Below, piece by piece: positions 56,049 to 64,000 of a stretch of 64,000 nt of DNA (the stretch's first letter is position 1; every line of letters begins with the position of its first letter). The notes below the pieces were generated by a model. That model ran no database searches, was not told the DNA's origin, and was given only the letters and a program-made list of their open reading frames with translations. The translations under genes were made by a program, and so were the position numbers. Source of the stretch: Aliisedimentitalea scapharcae (GTDB taxonomy: Bacteria > Pseudomonadota > Alphaproteobacteria > Rhodobacterales > Rhodobacteraceae); the NCBI RefSeq assembly GCF_045277565.1, contig NZ_CP123584.1, positions 434,001-498,000 of the forward strand, written 5' to 3'.

Positions 56049-56909
56049 TCAGGCGCGGATCAGCGACCCGGCCCCATGTTCGGTGAACAATTCCAGCAGC
56101 ACAGCATTGGGCGCGCGACCATCCAGAATGACAACGGCCCGTACGCCGCCATCAATCGCGTTCAGCGCGGTTTCCGTTTTGGGGATCATGCCCCCGGCAA
56201 TCACCCCTTCACGGGTCATCTCACGGATCTTCTCGGCCTTCAGCTCTGTTACAACGTCGCCGTCAGCGTTTTTGACGCCGGAGACGTCGGTCAACAGCAA
56301 CAGCCGATCCGCCTTTAACGCAGCCGCGATGGCCCCCGCAGCTGTATCGCCATTGACGTTGAATGTCTCGCCATCCCGCCCTGCGCCCAAGGGCGCGATG
56401 ACCGGGATCATGTCATTCTCAAACAGGTTGTGCAGCAAGGAGGGGTCCATGTCGGCCGGTGTGCCGACAAAGCCCAGATCCGGGTTGGTCTGCTCGCACA
56501 TCATCAGATTGGCGTCTTTTCCCGACAACCCGACTCCGCGGCCGCCCTGACGATTGATCGCCTGTACGATCCGCTTGTTGACCACACCGGACAACACCAT
56601 TTCAACCACTTCCACGGTGGCTTGGTCTGTTACCCGCTTGCCGTTCACGAATTCCGATTGAATATCGAGCCGCTCGAGCATCGCATTGATCATCGGGCCA
56701 CCGCCATGCACGATGACGGGATTCACGCCAACCTGCTGCAATAAAACGATATCGCGGGCAAAGCTGTCCATGGCTTCGTCGCTGCCCATGGCGTGTCCGC
56801 CCAGCTTGATAACGACGATGGCCCCGTCATAGCGCTGTAAATACGGCAGCGCCGAAGAGAGAGTTTCAGCTGTGGCGATCCAATTGCGATTCATAGCTCG
56901 TGTCTTCAT
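56049..56909 (-). CDS. argB: Acetylglutamate kinase
   Basis: A 286-residue amino acid kinase phosphorylating N-acetylglutamate in arginine synthesis. Landmarks are VVIKLGGHAMG, VHGGGPMINAML, GLSGKDANL and NVNGDTAAGAIA, and the N-terminal extension common in arginine-inhibited hexameric forms (IATAETLSSALPYLQRY). The ATG at 56909 is the first of two possible starts (the second is at 56894). It is divergent from the SDR gene. Confidence 0.97.
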   Translation of the reverse strand: MKTRAMNRNWIATAETLSSALPYLQRYDGAIVVIKLGGHAMGSDEAMDSFARDIVLLQQVGVNPVIVHGGGPMINAMLERLDIQSEFVNGKRVTDQATVEVVEMVLSGVVNKRIVQAINRQGGRGVGLSGKDANLMMCEQTNPDLGFVGTPADMDPSLLHNLFENDMIPVIAPLGAGRDGETFNVNGDTAAGAIAAALKADRLLLLTDVSGVKNADGDVVTELKAEKIREMTREGVIAGGMIPKTETALNAIDGGVRAVVILDGRAPNAVLLELFTEHGAGSLIRA

Positions 56910-57029
56910 GGTCCCGGTCCCTTTGGGTCCCCGTGTTACGCGGAACTTGGGCCGGTGCCAAGTGCAGCATTGCGGTTATAGCGCCGAGTGATAGGGTCGC
57001 GGTGAGTTTGACCGACAGGGATTTTGGAT

Positions 57030-57758
57030 ATGACGCGCAGAACGTTGTTGCTGACAGGGGCCAGCCGGGGCATTGGCCATGCCACAGTGCGCCGGTTCAA
57101 TAGCGAAGGCTGGCGAGTTATCACCTGTTCGCGTCATCCCTTTCCCAAGGAATGCCCCTGGGGTGGTGGTCGCGAAGATCATGTCGAACTGGACCTGAGC
57201 GACCCCTCTGAGACAATCAACGCGGTCGGAGCCATACAGGAAAAGCTGGACGGGCGGCTGGATGCCCTGGTCAATAATGCTGGAGTTTCGCCCAAAGGGC
57301 CGGATGGCGAACGGCTTAACACTTTGGATACGGACCTGATGACCTGGGGAAAGGTGTTCCACGTGAACTTTTTTGCCTCTGTTGTTCTGGCCCGTGGGCT
57401 GCGGGACGAGTTGGCGGCTGCAAAGGGGTCAGTGGTGAATGTGACCTCCATCGCCGGCAGCCGGGTGCACCCTTTTGCCGGTGCGGCCTACTCAACGTCC
57501 AAGGCGGCTCTGGCGGCCCTGACGCGGGAAATGGCGCATGATTTTGGGCCGTTGGGGGTTCGGGTCAATGCAATTGCACCTGGGGAGGTGGAAACCGCGA
57601 TTCTGTCGCCAGGCACTGACAAGATTGTTGCAAAGCTGCCATTAAAGCGGTTGGGCCAGCCCGAGGAAGTTGCGGCCGCGATCTATTTTCTGTGTTCGCA
57701 GGACAGTTCGTATATTTCTGGGGCCGAAATCGAAGTGAATGGGGCACAGCACGTATGA
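57030..57758 (+). CDS. Short-chain dehydrogenase/reductase
   Basis: A 242-residue SDR oxidoreductase with TGASRGIG (cofactor), NNAG, catalytic Ser in VTSIAGS and Tyr-x-x-x-Lys in YSTSKAA. The ATG at 57030 has AGGG 9 bp upstream; a TTG at 57024 is less likely. It is the only rightward gene among a run of leftward genes and converges on engB. Substrate unknown. Confidence 0.92.
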   Translation: MTRRTLLLTGASRGIGHATVRRFNSEGWRVITCSRHPFPKECPWGGGREDHVELDLSDPSETINAVGAIQEKLDGRLDALVNNAGVSPKGPDGERLNTLDTDLMTWGKVFHVNFFASVVLARGLRDELAAAKGSVVNVTSIAGSRVHPFAGAAYSTSKAALAALTREMAHDFGPLGVRVNAIAPGEVETAILSPGTDKIVAKLPLKRLGQPEEVAAAIYFLCSQDSSYISGAEIEVNGAQHV

Positions 57759-57786
57759 TGTGCCCCGACAAAACGCTTAGATCGGG

Positions 57787-58437
57787 TTATTCCAGATTGG
57801 CGATGATCGACCGCAGCGTTGGAATCCCATCGCCCTTTTCCGACGATGTCAGGATGATCTCCGGATAGGCTGCGGGATGTTTGGACAAGGCCTGACGAAC
57901 CTGGGACAGGATGCGGTCCCTGTCCTTTGCCTTGACCTTGTCCGCTTTGGTCATCACGCATTGGAATGTGACGGCGCTGGAATCCAGCAGTGACATGATT
58001 TCATCATCCACCGGCTTGACCCCATGGCGGCTGTCAATCAGCACGAATGCCCGACGCAAGGTCTGGCGACCACTCAGGTATTGCTTGAGCAGCTTTTGCC
58101 ACTTTTCGACGATCTTGAGCGGGGCATTGGCAAACCCATAGCCGGGAAGGTCGACCAGATACAGCTCGGGCCCCTGGGTGAAAAAGTTGATCTCTTGGGT
58201 TCGCCCTGGCGTGTTTGATGCCCGGGCAAGTCCCTTTCTTCCAGTTACAGCGTTGATAAGGCTCGATTTTCCGACATTTGATCGCCCGGCGAAACATACC
58301 TCGATTCGGTCTGCTTCAGGCAGGCCGGACATCGCAACCACGCCTTTGACGAATTCAGAATCACCAGCAAACAGCTTGCGCCCCTGTTCGGTCATATAGT
58401 CGTCCGGCTCTTCGGCCAGAGGGAATTGAAGTTGCAT
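57787..58437 (-). CDS. engB: Ribosome biogenesis GTP-binding protein YihA/YsxC (EngB)
   Basis: A 216-residue TRAFAC GTPase needed for large-subunit assembly: G1 GRSNVGKSS, G2 Thr in SNTPGRTQ, G3 DLPGYGFA, G4 TKADK. The ATG at 58437 was chosen over an upstream in-frame start at 58521 because the extra residues lie inside the MOSC gene; it shares one base with the MOSC stop and has AAAGGTG upstream. Confidence 0.95.
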   Translation of the reverse strand: MQLQFPLAEEPDDYMTEQGRKLFAGDSEFVKGVVAMSGLPEADRIEVCFAGRSNVGKSSLINAVTGRKGLARASNTPGRTQEINFFTQGPELYLVDLPGYGFANAPLKIVEKWQKLLKQYLSGRQTLRRAFVLIDSRHGVKPVDDEIMSLLDSSAVTFQCVMTKADKVKAKDRDRILSQVRQALSKHPAAYPEIILTSSEKGDGIPTLRSIIANLE

Positions 58438-59189
58438 CACAGCACCTTTACCTGATCGCCAATGCGGATTGTACCGCTGCGCAGGACTTCTGCGCGCACT
58501 GAAAAATCCTTGTGCCCCCATTGTGACATGAGCGTGCCCAACGTGTCTGCATCGCGTTCACCGGTGGCTGGGTTTGCCGTGGTCGCCAAACAGCGTTCTG
58601 TGCGTTCCCTTGGGATCAACACCGCATCGCCAATCTGGATTTCGCGATCTATCCAATCGAATTCCTGCCATTCTGCCATCCCATCAAACCATAGGTTTCC
58701 GCGCCAGCGTTGCGTCGCCAGGGGATGGCCAATAGCCCGTTCGACGGCTCGGTGAGAGGCCGCATTGCATAGGGTGACGGACAACAGATCGGTGTCGGTC
58801 CATCCCCGCCGAGGGCACCGCATGAGCCGCGCGGACGCGGCTCGATTCTCTGGGATCAGCGATCCGGCCCAATCCAGAAACCGGGCATGATCGGCCTCAT
58901 CATCGGGGGAAAAGGTCAGATCAGGCAGATCCGGGTGGGTTAGCGTCATGCGACCGGTCGCATCGTCCAGACGGGCATCAATGGCCATCAGTCGGGGGGC
59001 TTTGGACCCGCGATTAAAGTTCTGACAGGGCACCCATTCAGAACCGTCAGCCGTCGACAGTTCATGGGCAACCGCCCAAAGACGATCGCCGGGCATGGTT
59101 TGCCCGGCGGTCAATGCGATTTGATCCAGAGCTTCCCGACCATGCGATTTGATCGGGTGCCGCCAGATTTGGGTGACAGATCCTGTCAT
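58437..59189 (-). CDS. MOSC domain protein
   Basis: A 250-residue protein with an N-terminal MOSC beta-barrel segment (WRHPIKSHGREAL) and C-terminal MOSC domain carrying the conserved cysteine in RTERCLATTANPATGERD. MOSC proteins are thought to handle sulfur or molybdenum cofactor; its substrate is unknown. It overlaps yidC by 4 bp and engB by 1 bp, so it is translated with both. Confidence 0.9.
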   Translation of the reverse strand: MTGSVTQIWRHPIKSHGREALDQIALTAGQTMPGDRLWAVAHELSTADGSEWVPCQNFNRGSKAPRLMAIDARLDDATGRMTLTHPDLPDLTFSPDDEADHARFLDWAGSLIPENRAASARLMRCPRRGWTDTDLLSVTLCNAASHRAVERAIGHPLATQRWRGNLWFDGMAEWQEFDWIDREIQIGDAVLIPRERTERCLATTANPATGERDADTLGTLMSQWGHKDFSVRAEVLRSGTIRIGDQVKVL

Positions 59190-60994
59190 TTTGCGTCCGG
59201 TTTCTGACCACGTTTAAAGCTGGACATCATGTTGCCAAACACGTCTGGCTTGTACCCTTGGCTGCGCATGATCAGATACTGTTGTGTAAAGGTGATCGTG
59301 TTGTTGGCGATCCAGTATACGACGAGGCCACTGGCAAAGCTGCCCAGCATGAACATAAACACCCATGGCATCCAGGCAAAGATCATGGCCTGTGTTGCAT
59401 CTGTCGGTGCCGGGTTCAGCTTTTGCTGAATCCACATCGAAATGCCCAAAAGCAAAGGCAGAATACCGATAAAGATTGTCGCCATCAGGGTTCCTGGCTC
59501 TGGCCCTGCCCATGGAGCCCAGCCAAAGAAGTTCATGATGGATGTCGGGTCCGGCATGCTGAGGTCCTGAAAGGGACCAAAGAATGACGCCTGGCGTAGT
59601 TCAATGGTGACAAAGATCACCTTGTAGAGCGAAAAGAAGATCGGGATCTGCAGCAGGATAGGCAGACACCCGGCGGCCGGGTTTACCTTTTCCTTCTTGT
59701 AAAGCTCCATCATGCCCTGCTGGACTTTCTGACGGTCATCACCGGCCTTTTCCTTGAGCGCTTCCATTTGTGGTTGCAGCTCTTTCATCTTGGCCATCGA
59801 AACATAGGATTTATAGGCCAGAGGGAACAGGATTGCCTTGATGATCAGCGTCAGGCCAATAATCGACCAGCCCATATTGCCGATCAGCTTGTTGATCTCG
59901 TGCAGCAGCCAGAATATCGGCTTGGTCAGGAAAAAGAACCAACCCCAGTCGATGCTGTCAAGGAAACCGGCAATGCCGCTTTTTTCATAGGCACGGATGG
60001 TGCCCCATTCCTTTGCGCCTGCGAACAGCTGGGTGGAAACTTCGGCAGTTTCTCCGGCGGCCAGTGTCATGGTCGGCAGGACAACTTCGGTTTGATAGAT
60101 GTCCCGGCGTTCGTCATATTTGGCGACCGATTTGAAAGGTTGGCCTGATGCGGGAACCAGAGTCGACATCCAATAGTGGTCGGTGAACCCGATCCAACCA
60201 TCTGTCTCGACTTGTTTGACCTCGGCACGGGCACCTTCGCGGGGGTCAACCGAGAAATCAGGCATGTCACCATAATCGATTTCAGACAGCTCTCCGTCGG
60301 CCATGCCAACGACGCCTTCGTGAAGGATAAAGAAGTTCTTAAGGTCCTGCGGTTCCCCATGCCGGGCCAGAATCCCATAGGGGGCCAACGCGGCGGTGCT
60401 GGTCCCGGAATTGGTTACGCTCTGCGTGACCGTAAACAGATAGTTATCGTCAACAGAAATCTTGCGGTTAAAGAGCAGCCCATTGCCATTGTCCCAGGAC
60501 AGGGTGACCGGCGATTCAGACGTCAGTGTTTCGCCAGCAGGCGCTGTCCAAATGGTATTTGCACCAGGAACATCATCCAGGCCAAGCCCAGTGCCTGGAG
60601 CCCATCCGTACAAGGCATAATAGGCAGAAGGTTCGCCAACCGGAGACAGCATCCGCACGATGTCGGCACCTTCTTCGATTGTGACCCGATAGTCCTTGAG
60701 GGACAGATCGTCGATGCGACCACCTTGCAGCGAGATGCTGCCGGAAATCCTGGCGGTGTCGATGGTGACCCGCGCAGCCTCAGGAGCCTTGGCTTCTGCG
60801 CCAGTGACCGCACCCGTGCTGGCCGAGCTCACTGCCGGTGCTGCCGCTGTATCCCCATCTGCCGCAATTTGCGATACGGGGGTGGTTTCTGACGCGACTT
60901 CGGGCTCCGGCGGGGGAAACACGACGAACCACACGAGAATCACAATAAAGCTGAGCGCAGTTGCGAGGATTAGATTTTTGTTCTGATCGTCCAT
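59186..60994 (-). CDS. yidC: Membrane protein insertase YidC
   Basis: A 602-residue Oxa1/YidC insertase. An N-terminal membrane helix (residues about 7-27) is followed by a Thr/Ala-rich linker, a large periplasmic beta domain to about residue 350, and the five-helix insertase core (GWSIIGLTLIIKAILFPL onward, with the cytoplasmic coiled helix and NPAAGCLPILLQIPIFFSLY). The C-terminus is short and basic. The usual neighbour yidD is present further right but separated by two genes. Confidence 0.97.
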   Translation of the reverse strand: MDDQNKNLILATALSFIVILVWFVVFPPPEPEVASETTPVSQIAADGDTAAAPAVSSASTGAVTGAEAKAPEAARVTIDTARISGSISLQGGRIDDLSLKDYRVTIEEGADIVRMLSPVGEPSAYYALYGWAPGTGLGLDDVPGANTIWTAPAGETLTSESPVTLSWDNGNGLLFNRKISVDDNYLFTVTQSVTNSGTSTAALAPYGILARHGEPQDLKNFFILHEGVVGMADGELSEIDYGDMPDFSVDPREGARAEVKQVETDGWIGFTDHYWMSTLVPASGQPFKSVAKYDERRDIYQTEVVLPTMTLAAGETAEVSTQLFAGAKEWGTIRAYEKSGIAGFLDSIDWGWFFFLTKPIFWLLHEINKLIGNMGWSIIGLTLIIKAILFPLAYKSYVSMAKMKELQPQMEALKEKAGDDRQKVQQGMMELYKKEKVNPAAGCLPILLQIPIFFSLYKVIFVTIELRQASFFGPFQDLSMPDPTSIMNFFGWAPWAGPEPGTLMATIFIGILPLLLGISMWIQQKLNPAPTDATQAMIFAWMPWVFMFMLGSFASGLVVYWIANNTITFTQQYLIMRSQGYKPDVFGNMMSSFKRGQKPDAK

Positions 60995-61117
60995 CTGGGA
61001 CTGCCACCTTGTGCATGGAATGACAGAGTGGGTTCAACAGAGTAGGGCTGCAAAGGTCAAGCGGAAACCGGGGTTTTGGAGAAGTCTTCCTGCCTGTGTG
61101 CGCCGGTTTACCGCGAT

Positions 61118-62665
61118 TTACCCCAATTGCCGCCCAATTTTGGGTGCATCTTGCAATTTTGCCTGATGTGCAGTGATCCAATCCACAGTCTGGTCGAATG
61201 GCATCGGGCGCCCGATCCCGAACCCCTGAACGTGATCGCAACCCAGTTGCGCCAACAATGCGTGTTCGCCGACAGTTTCGACGCCTTCGGCCAAAGTTTC
61301 CAGATCCAACCGTTCCGCCATGGTCAGAACGGCACCGATCAGGCGCTGCTGTTCCGGATCCCGGTCGGCCTTGGTCACAAAGGATCGGTCGATCTTGATC
61401 CGAGACACCTTGAACCGACGGATCGAGGCAATGGAGGCATGGCCCGTACCAAAGTCGTCCAGGTCAATGCGGCATCCCAGCTTGCTGAGGCCGATGATAT
61501 TGCGGGTTACCATATCATCCGGATTGTCGGTCATCACGGTTTCCAGAATCTCGATGGCCAAGCGGTCCGGGGACAATTCAAAGCGGTCCAATTCCCATCT
61601 AATCTTGTCAACAAGCCCCGGGTTACGCAATTCATCTGTGGCAAAATTCACGCCCACACGGGGGACGTCATATCCCGCGTTATCCCAGGCCTTCAGCGCC
61701 GTCATCGCATGATACATCATCACCTGACTTAGGCGTTCCAACAGATGCGCTTCTTCCATAGCAGGCAGGAATACATCCGGTGGGATCAGACCGTGGATCG
61801 GATGCGCCCAGCGGGCCAACACTTCGAAGCCGGTGACTTTGCCGGTGTCCGTCGATATCTGTGGTTGGAACCAAGGTTGGATTTGGCCGTTTTCCAGTGC
61901 ATTGGCGGCCTCTTCCCGAAGATCTCCGCGAGCCTTGGTTTGACGATGAATCTCTGCAGAATAGGCGCGGATACAGGAGGGGCCGTTTTTCTGGGCTTCG
62001 ATCAAGGCTGCAGAAGCGGCTTCCACCCATTCATTCCAGGCGCGTCCCGGTGTTCGGTTGCGCAGGCAAAATCCAACAGAACAGGACTGATACAGCGACA
62101 GCCCATCCAATGAAACCGGTTCTTCGATAACGGACTGCAGCCGTCCTGCCATTTGTATGCACAGCTCAAGATCCAGTTGGTTCACCCCAGACAGGCAAAC
62201 TGCAAACCGGCTGTCACCCACACGCGCAACGGCATCCGAATCTCTGAGAACAGACAGAATTCGATCGCCGGTGCGCGAAATCACAGTGTCTGAAGCCGCC
62301 TGACCATGACGATCGGCGATCTCACGAAATTCGTCGATCTCGAGCATGAAACATGCCGAGCGCAAATTGCCGTCGGCAGTGCGGTCAAACGTCTTTTCAA
62401 CCGCCTCTTCAAACCCGGGGCGCAACAGCAACCCGGTAATGGCATCATGGGTGCCTGCTTGTGATCGGCGCCAATATTCGAATGCACCGAAAAATGCGAA
62501 CACCAAAGGCAATCCGAGCGAAGTCAAGATCAACGCAAATTCCCCGCCGAGCCAGAAAGCACCAAGCGTCAACGCTGGCAGGAATGCCAACACCGGAGGG
62601 CCCAGCAAAATGGGCAACACATGCTTTTGCAGTCGGGAATGCAGGCCGGAGGGCGGCTGAGGCAT
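61118..62665 (-). CDS. EAL-domain phosphodiesterase with degenerate GGDEF domain
   Basis: A 515-residue cyclic-di-GMP protein. Two membrane helices at residues about 16-62 are followed by a GGDEF-like domain whose signature is degenerate (VARVGDSRF), so diguanylate cyclase activity is unlikely. The EAL domain (about 255-505) keeps its core residues: FEVLARW, NFATDEL, EILETVM, DLDDFGTGHASI, KIDRSF and AEGVET. It should hydrolyse cyclic-di-GMP. The ATG at 62665 has AAGG 7 bp upstream; a TTG at 62680 is less likely. Confidence 0.92.
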   Translation of the reverse strand: MPQPPSGLHSRLQKHVLPILLGPPVLAFLPALTLGAFWLGGEFALILTSLGLPLVFAFFGAFEYWRRSQAGTHDAITGLLLRPGFEEAVEKTFDRTADGNLRSACFMLEIDEFREIADRHGQAASDTVISRTGDRILSVLRDSDAVARVGDSRFAVCLSGVNQLDLELCIQMAGRLQSVIEEPVSLDGLSLYQSCSVGFCLRNRTPGRAWNEWVEAASAALIEAQKNGPSCIRAYSAEIHRQTKARGDLREEAANALENGQIQPWFQPQISTDTGKVTGFEVLARWAHPIHGLIPPDVFLPAMEEAHLLERLSQVMMYHAMTALKAWDNAGYDVPRVGVNFATDELRNPGLVDKIRWELDRFELSPDRLAIEILETVMTDNPDDMVTRNIIGLSKLGCRIDLDDFGTGHASIASIRRFKVSRIKIDRSFVTKADRDPEQQRLIGAVLTMAERLDLETLAEGVETVGEHALLAQLGCDHVQGFGIGRPMPFDQTVDWITAHQAKLQDAPKIGRQLG

Positions 62666-62722
62666 GACAGGACCTTTCAAATCGCTTGGCCCGACCGTAA
62701 TCCCCCGAATCTGTTTTGTGTG

Positions 62723-63592
62723 TTAACGCAGCTGAGGAATTTCCATCAGATTGTCATCGTTTTTTCGAGGATTCAGCGAGAGTCCTGCAAAATCGAACAA
62801 TTTGGGGTCCAGAAGATGGGACGGGCGCGCGTTCATCAGGGACCGGAACATCACCTGACGGCGGCCGGGGCTGTTGCGCTCCCATTGGTCGAGAATCTGT
62901 TTGACCTGCTGACGTTGCAGCCCGTCCTGGCTGCCGCACAGATCACAGGGGATGATCGGATAGTCCATCGCCTTGGCGAATTTTTCGCAATCGGCTTCGG
63001 CCACATGCGCGAGCGGACGATAGACGAACAGATCGCCTTCCTCGTTGACCAGCTTGGGCGGCATGGTGGCCAGACGGCCGCCGTGGAACAGATTCATGAA
63101 AAAGGTTTCCAGGATATCATCGCGATGATGCCCCAGAACGACCGCCGAACAACCTTCTTCGCGTGCAATTCTATAAAGATTACCGCGCCTTAGACGCGAG
63201 CAAAGGGCGCAGAATGTCCGCCCCTCAGGCACCTTGTCCATGACAATCGAATAGGTGTCCTGATATTCGATGCGGTGCGGCACATCCATTTTTTCCAGAA
63301 ATTCCGGCAAGACAGTGGCTGGAAATCCGGGCTGTCCCTGGTCCAGATTACAGGCCAACAGATCAACCGGCAGCAACCCGCGCCACTTCAATTCATACAG
63401 GATGGCCAGCAGCGTGTAGCTGTCTTTGCCGCCCGACAGACAGACCAGCCAGCGCGCGCCGGGCTGGATCATTCCATATTGTTCGATCGCCTCGCGCGTC
63501 TGGCGCACGACGCGTTTGCGCAGCTTCTTGAACTCGGTGCTGGTGGGGGCACCGTGGAACAGCGGATGGATTTCGTCAGTTTTATCGAACAT
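62723..63592 (-). CDS. ttcA: tRNA 2-thiocytidine biosynthesis protein TtcA
   Basis: A 289-residue PP-loop ATPase thiolating cytidine 32 of tRNA. It has SGGKDS at residues 53-58 and the cluster cysteines Cys128/Cys131 (FCALC) and Cys216 (CDLCG), with Cys219 following. The start at 63592 is supported by MFDKTDEIHPLF, typical of the family. It lies between the EAL gene and yidD on the same strand. Confidence 0.95.
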   Translation of the reverse strand: MFDKTDEIHPLFHGAPTSTEFKKLRKRVVRQTREAIEQYGMIQPGARWLVCLSGGKDSYTLLAILYELKWRGLLPVDLLACNLDQGQPGFPATVLPEFLEKMDVPHRIEYQDTYSIVMDKVPEGRTFCALCSRLRRGNLYRIAREEGCSAVVLGHHRDDILETFFMNLFHGGRLATMPPKLVNEEGDLFVYRPLAHVAEADCEKFAKAMDYPIIPCDLCGSQDGLQRQQVKQILDQWERNSPGRRQVMFRSLMNARPSHLLDPKLFDFAGLSLNPRKNDDNLMEIPQLR

Positions 63593-63678
63593 GGACGGGC
63601 CTTACTAGAGTTGCCAATTTCGGGCAAGAGGCGGGCGTTGCGTTTACCACATCTGTAAAAACAGGGGGGGGTGATATC

Positions 63679-63708
63679 CGTGCACCATGCGTGCACCACC
63701 CGTGCACC
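63679..63708. repeat. Three CGTGCACC direct repeats at 11-bp spacing
   Basis: CGTGCACC occurs at 63679, 63690 and 63701. Each contains the palindrome GTGCAC, and the spacing is close to one helical turn. They lie in the 134-bp gap between the yidD stop and the ttcA start, next to a run of eight G on the plus strand. Confidence 0.75.
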
Positions 63709-63726
63709 GGCTGACACCCGAATCGC

Positions 63727-63987
63727 TCAGATGTCGGTATTTTTGCCGCGATCAGGCCGGTCAGGCCGGTCAGGCACCGGATCATACCCATCACTGCCCA
63801 ACGGATGACAGCGCCCGATCCGCCGCAGCGCCAGCCAACTGCCCCGGATCGGCCCGTGTTTCTCCAGCGCTTCGAGCGCATAGGCGCTGCAGGTTGGCTG
63901 ATACCGACAGTTGAACCCAACCCAGGGGCTGAACACCAGACGATAGGCCCGCACGGGCAGGGCAACGATATGGGCAAGAGGCGACAT
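63727..63987 (-). CDS. yidD: Membrane protein insertion efficiency factor YidD
   Basis: An 86-residue YidD with an amphipathic N-terminal helix, the signature CRYQPTCSAYALEAL and the GCHP-like RIGRCHPLGSDGYDPVP. The C-terminal tail reads PDRPDRPDR, encoded by a 9-bp direct repeat (63752-63778) that could vary by slippage. In most bacteria rnpA and rpmH lie directly upstream, which would place them just beyond the right edge of the window. Confidence 0.94.
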   Translation of the reverse strand: MSPLAHIVALPVRAYRLVFSPWVGFNCRYQPTCSAYALEALEKHGPIRGSWLALRRIGRCHPLGSDGYDPVPDRPDRPDRGKNTDI

Positions 63988-64000
63988 CCGGCAAAGATAA

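Overview
The window reads as a chromosome segment of an alphaproteobacterium of the Rhodobacteraceae, most likely the marine Roseobacter group. The basis is family knowledge applied to gene content: a bztABCD-type amino-acid transporter, an ATP12-family chaperone, DUF1127 and DUF3775 proteins, a deoC plus double-domain aldehyde dehydrogenase pair, an adenylate kinase with a four-Cys lid, and rarA-rluC-HAD-ATP12 order. No rRNA, tRNA, CRISPR array, prophage or insertion sequence was recognised. Almost everything is ordinary core genome; the exception is the first 15 kb.

Region 1 (1-15039) is the 3' part of one enormous gene for a secreted, acidic, cadherin/VCBS-like repeat protein, open at the left edge and at least about 5000 residues long. 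It holds 26 near-identical 342-bp (114-residue) units in three blocks of 7, 8 and 11, separated by diverged domains of the same fold class. It ends in five copies of a different domain of about 110-120 residues with a DIDT...FLNG...WGVTD signature. I see no RTX nonapeptides. Block 3 contains a recent four-unit (1368-bp) duplication, and a stretch of about 370 bp is shared between blocks 1 and 2.

Region 2 (15483-28058) holds the deoxyribose pair (fused aldehyde dehydrogenase, deoC) leftward; a TroABCD-type manganese/metal ABC transporter rightward behind two Fur-family-like palindromes; then mutL, rmuC, a membrane class III nucleotide cyclase and a DUF3775 protein. Region 3 (28170-31933) is a leftward operon: histidine-phosphatase-like protein, glutathione S-transferase, a lysine-forming-type saccharopine dehydrogenase, a SemiSWEET transporter and a second saccharopine dehydrogenase. 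It looks like lysine breakdown through saccharopine. Region 4 (32114-36859) is mixed: an M20 amidohydrolase, WGR protein, MAPEG protein with a palindrome at its ribosome binding site, RhlE-type helicase, DUF1127 protein and a VWA protein.

Region 5 (36968-42414) is the distal spc/alpha ribosomal cluster rplO-secY-adk-rpsM-rpsK-rpoA-rplQ, closed by a strong terminator. rplO is not preceded by rpmD/rpsE, so the cluster is split here. Region 6 (42463-49249) has a TauD-like dioxygenase, a DegP-type protease, rarA, rluC, a HAD phosphatase and the ATP12 chaperone. Region 7 (49480-53964) is bztABCD. Region 8 (54014-63987), mostly leftward, has a SixA phosphatase, an Fe-S protein, a fatty-acid-hydroxylase-family protein, argB, an opposed SDR, engB, a MOSC protein, yidC, an EAL protein, ttcA and yidD.
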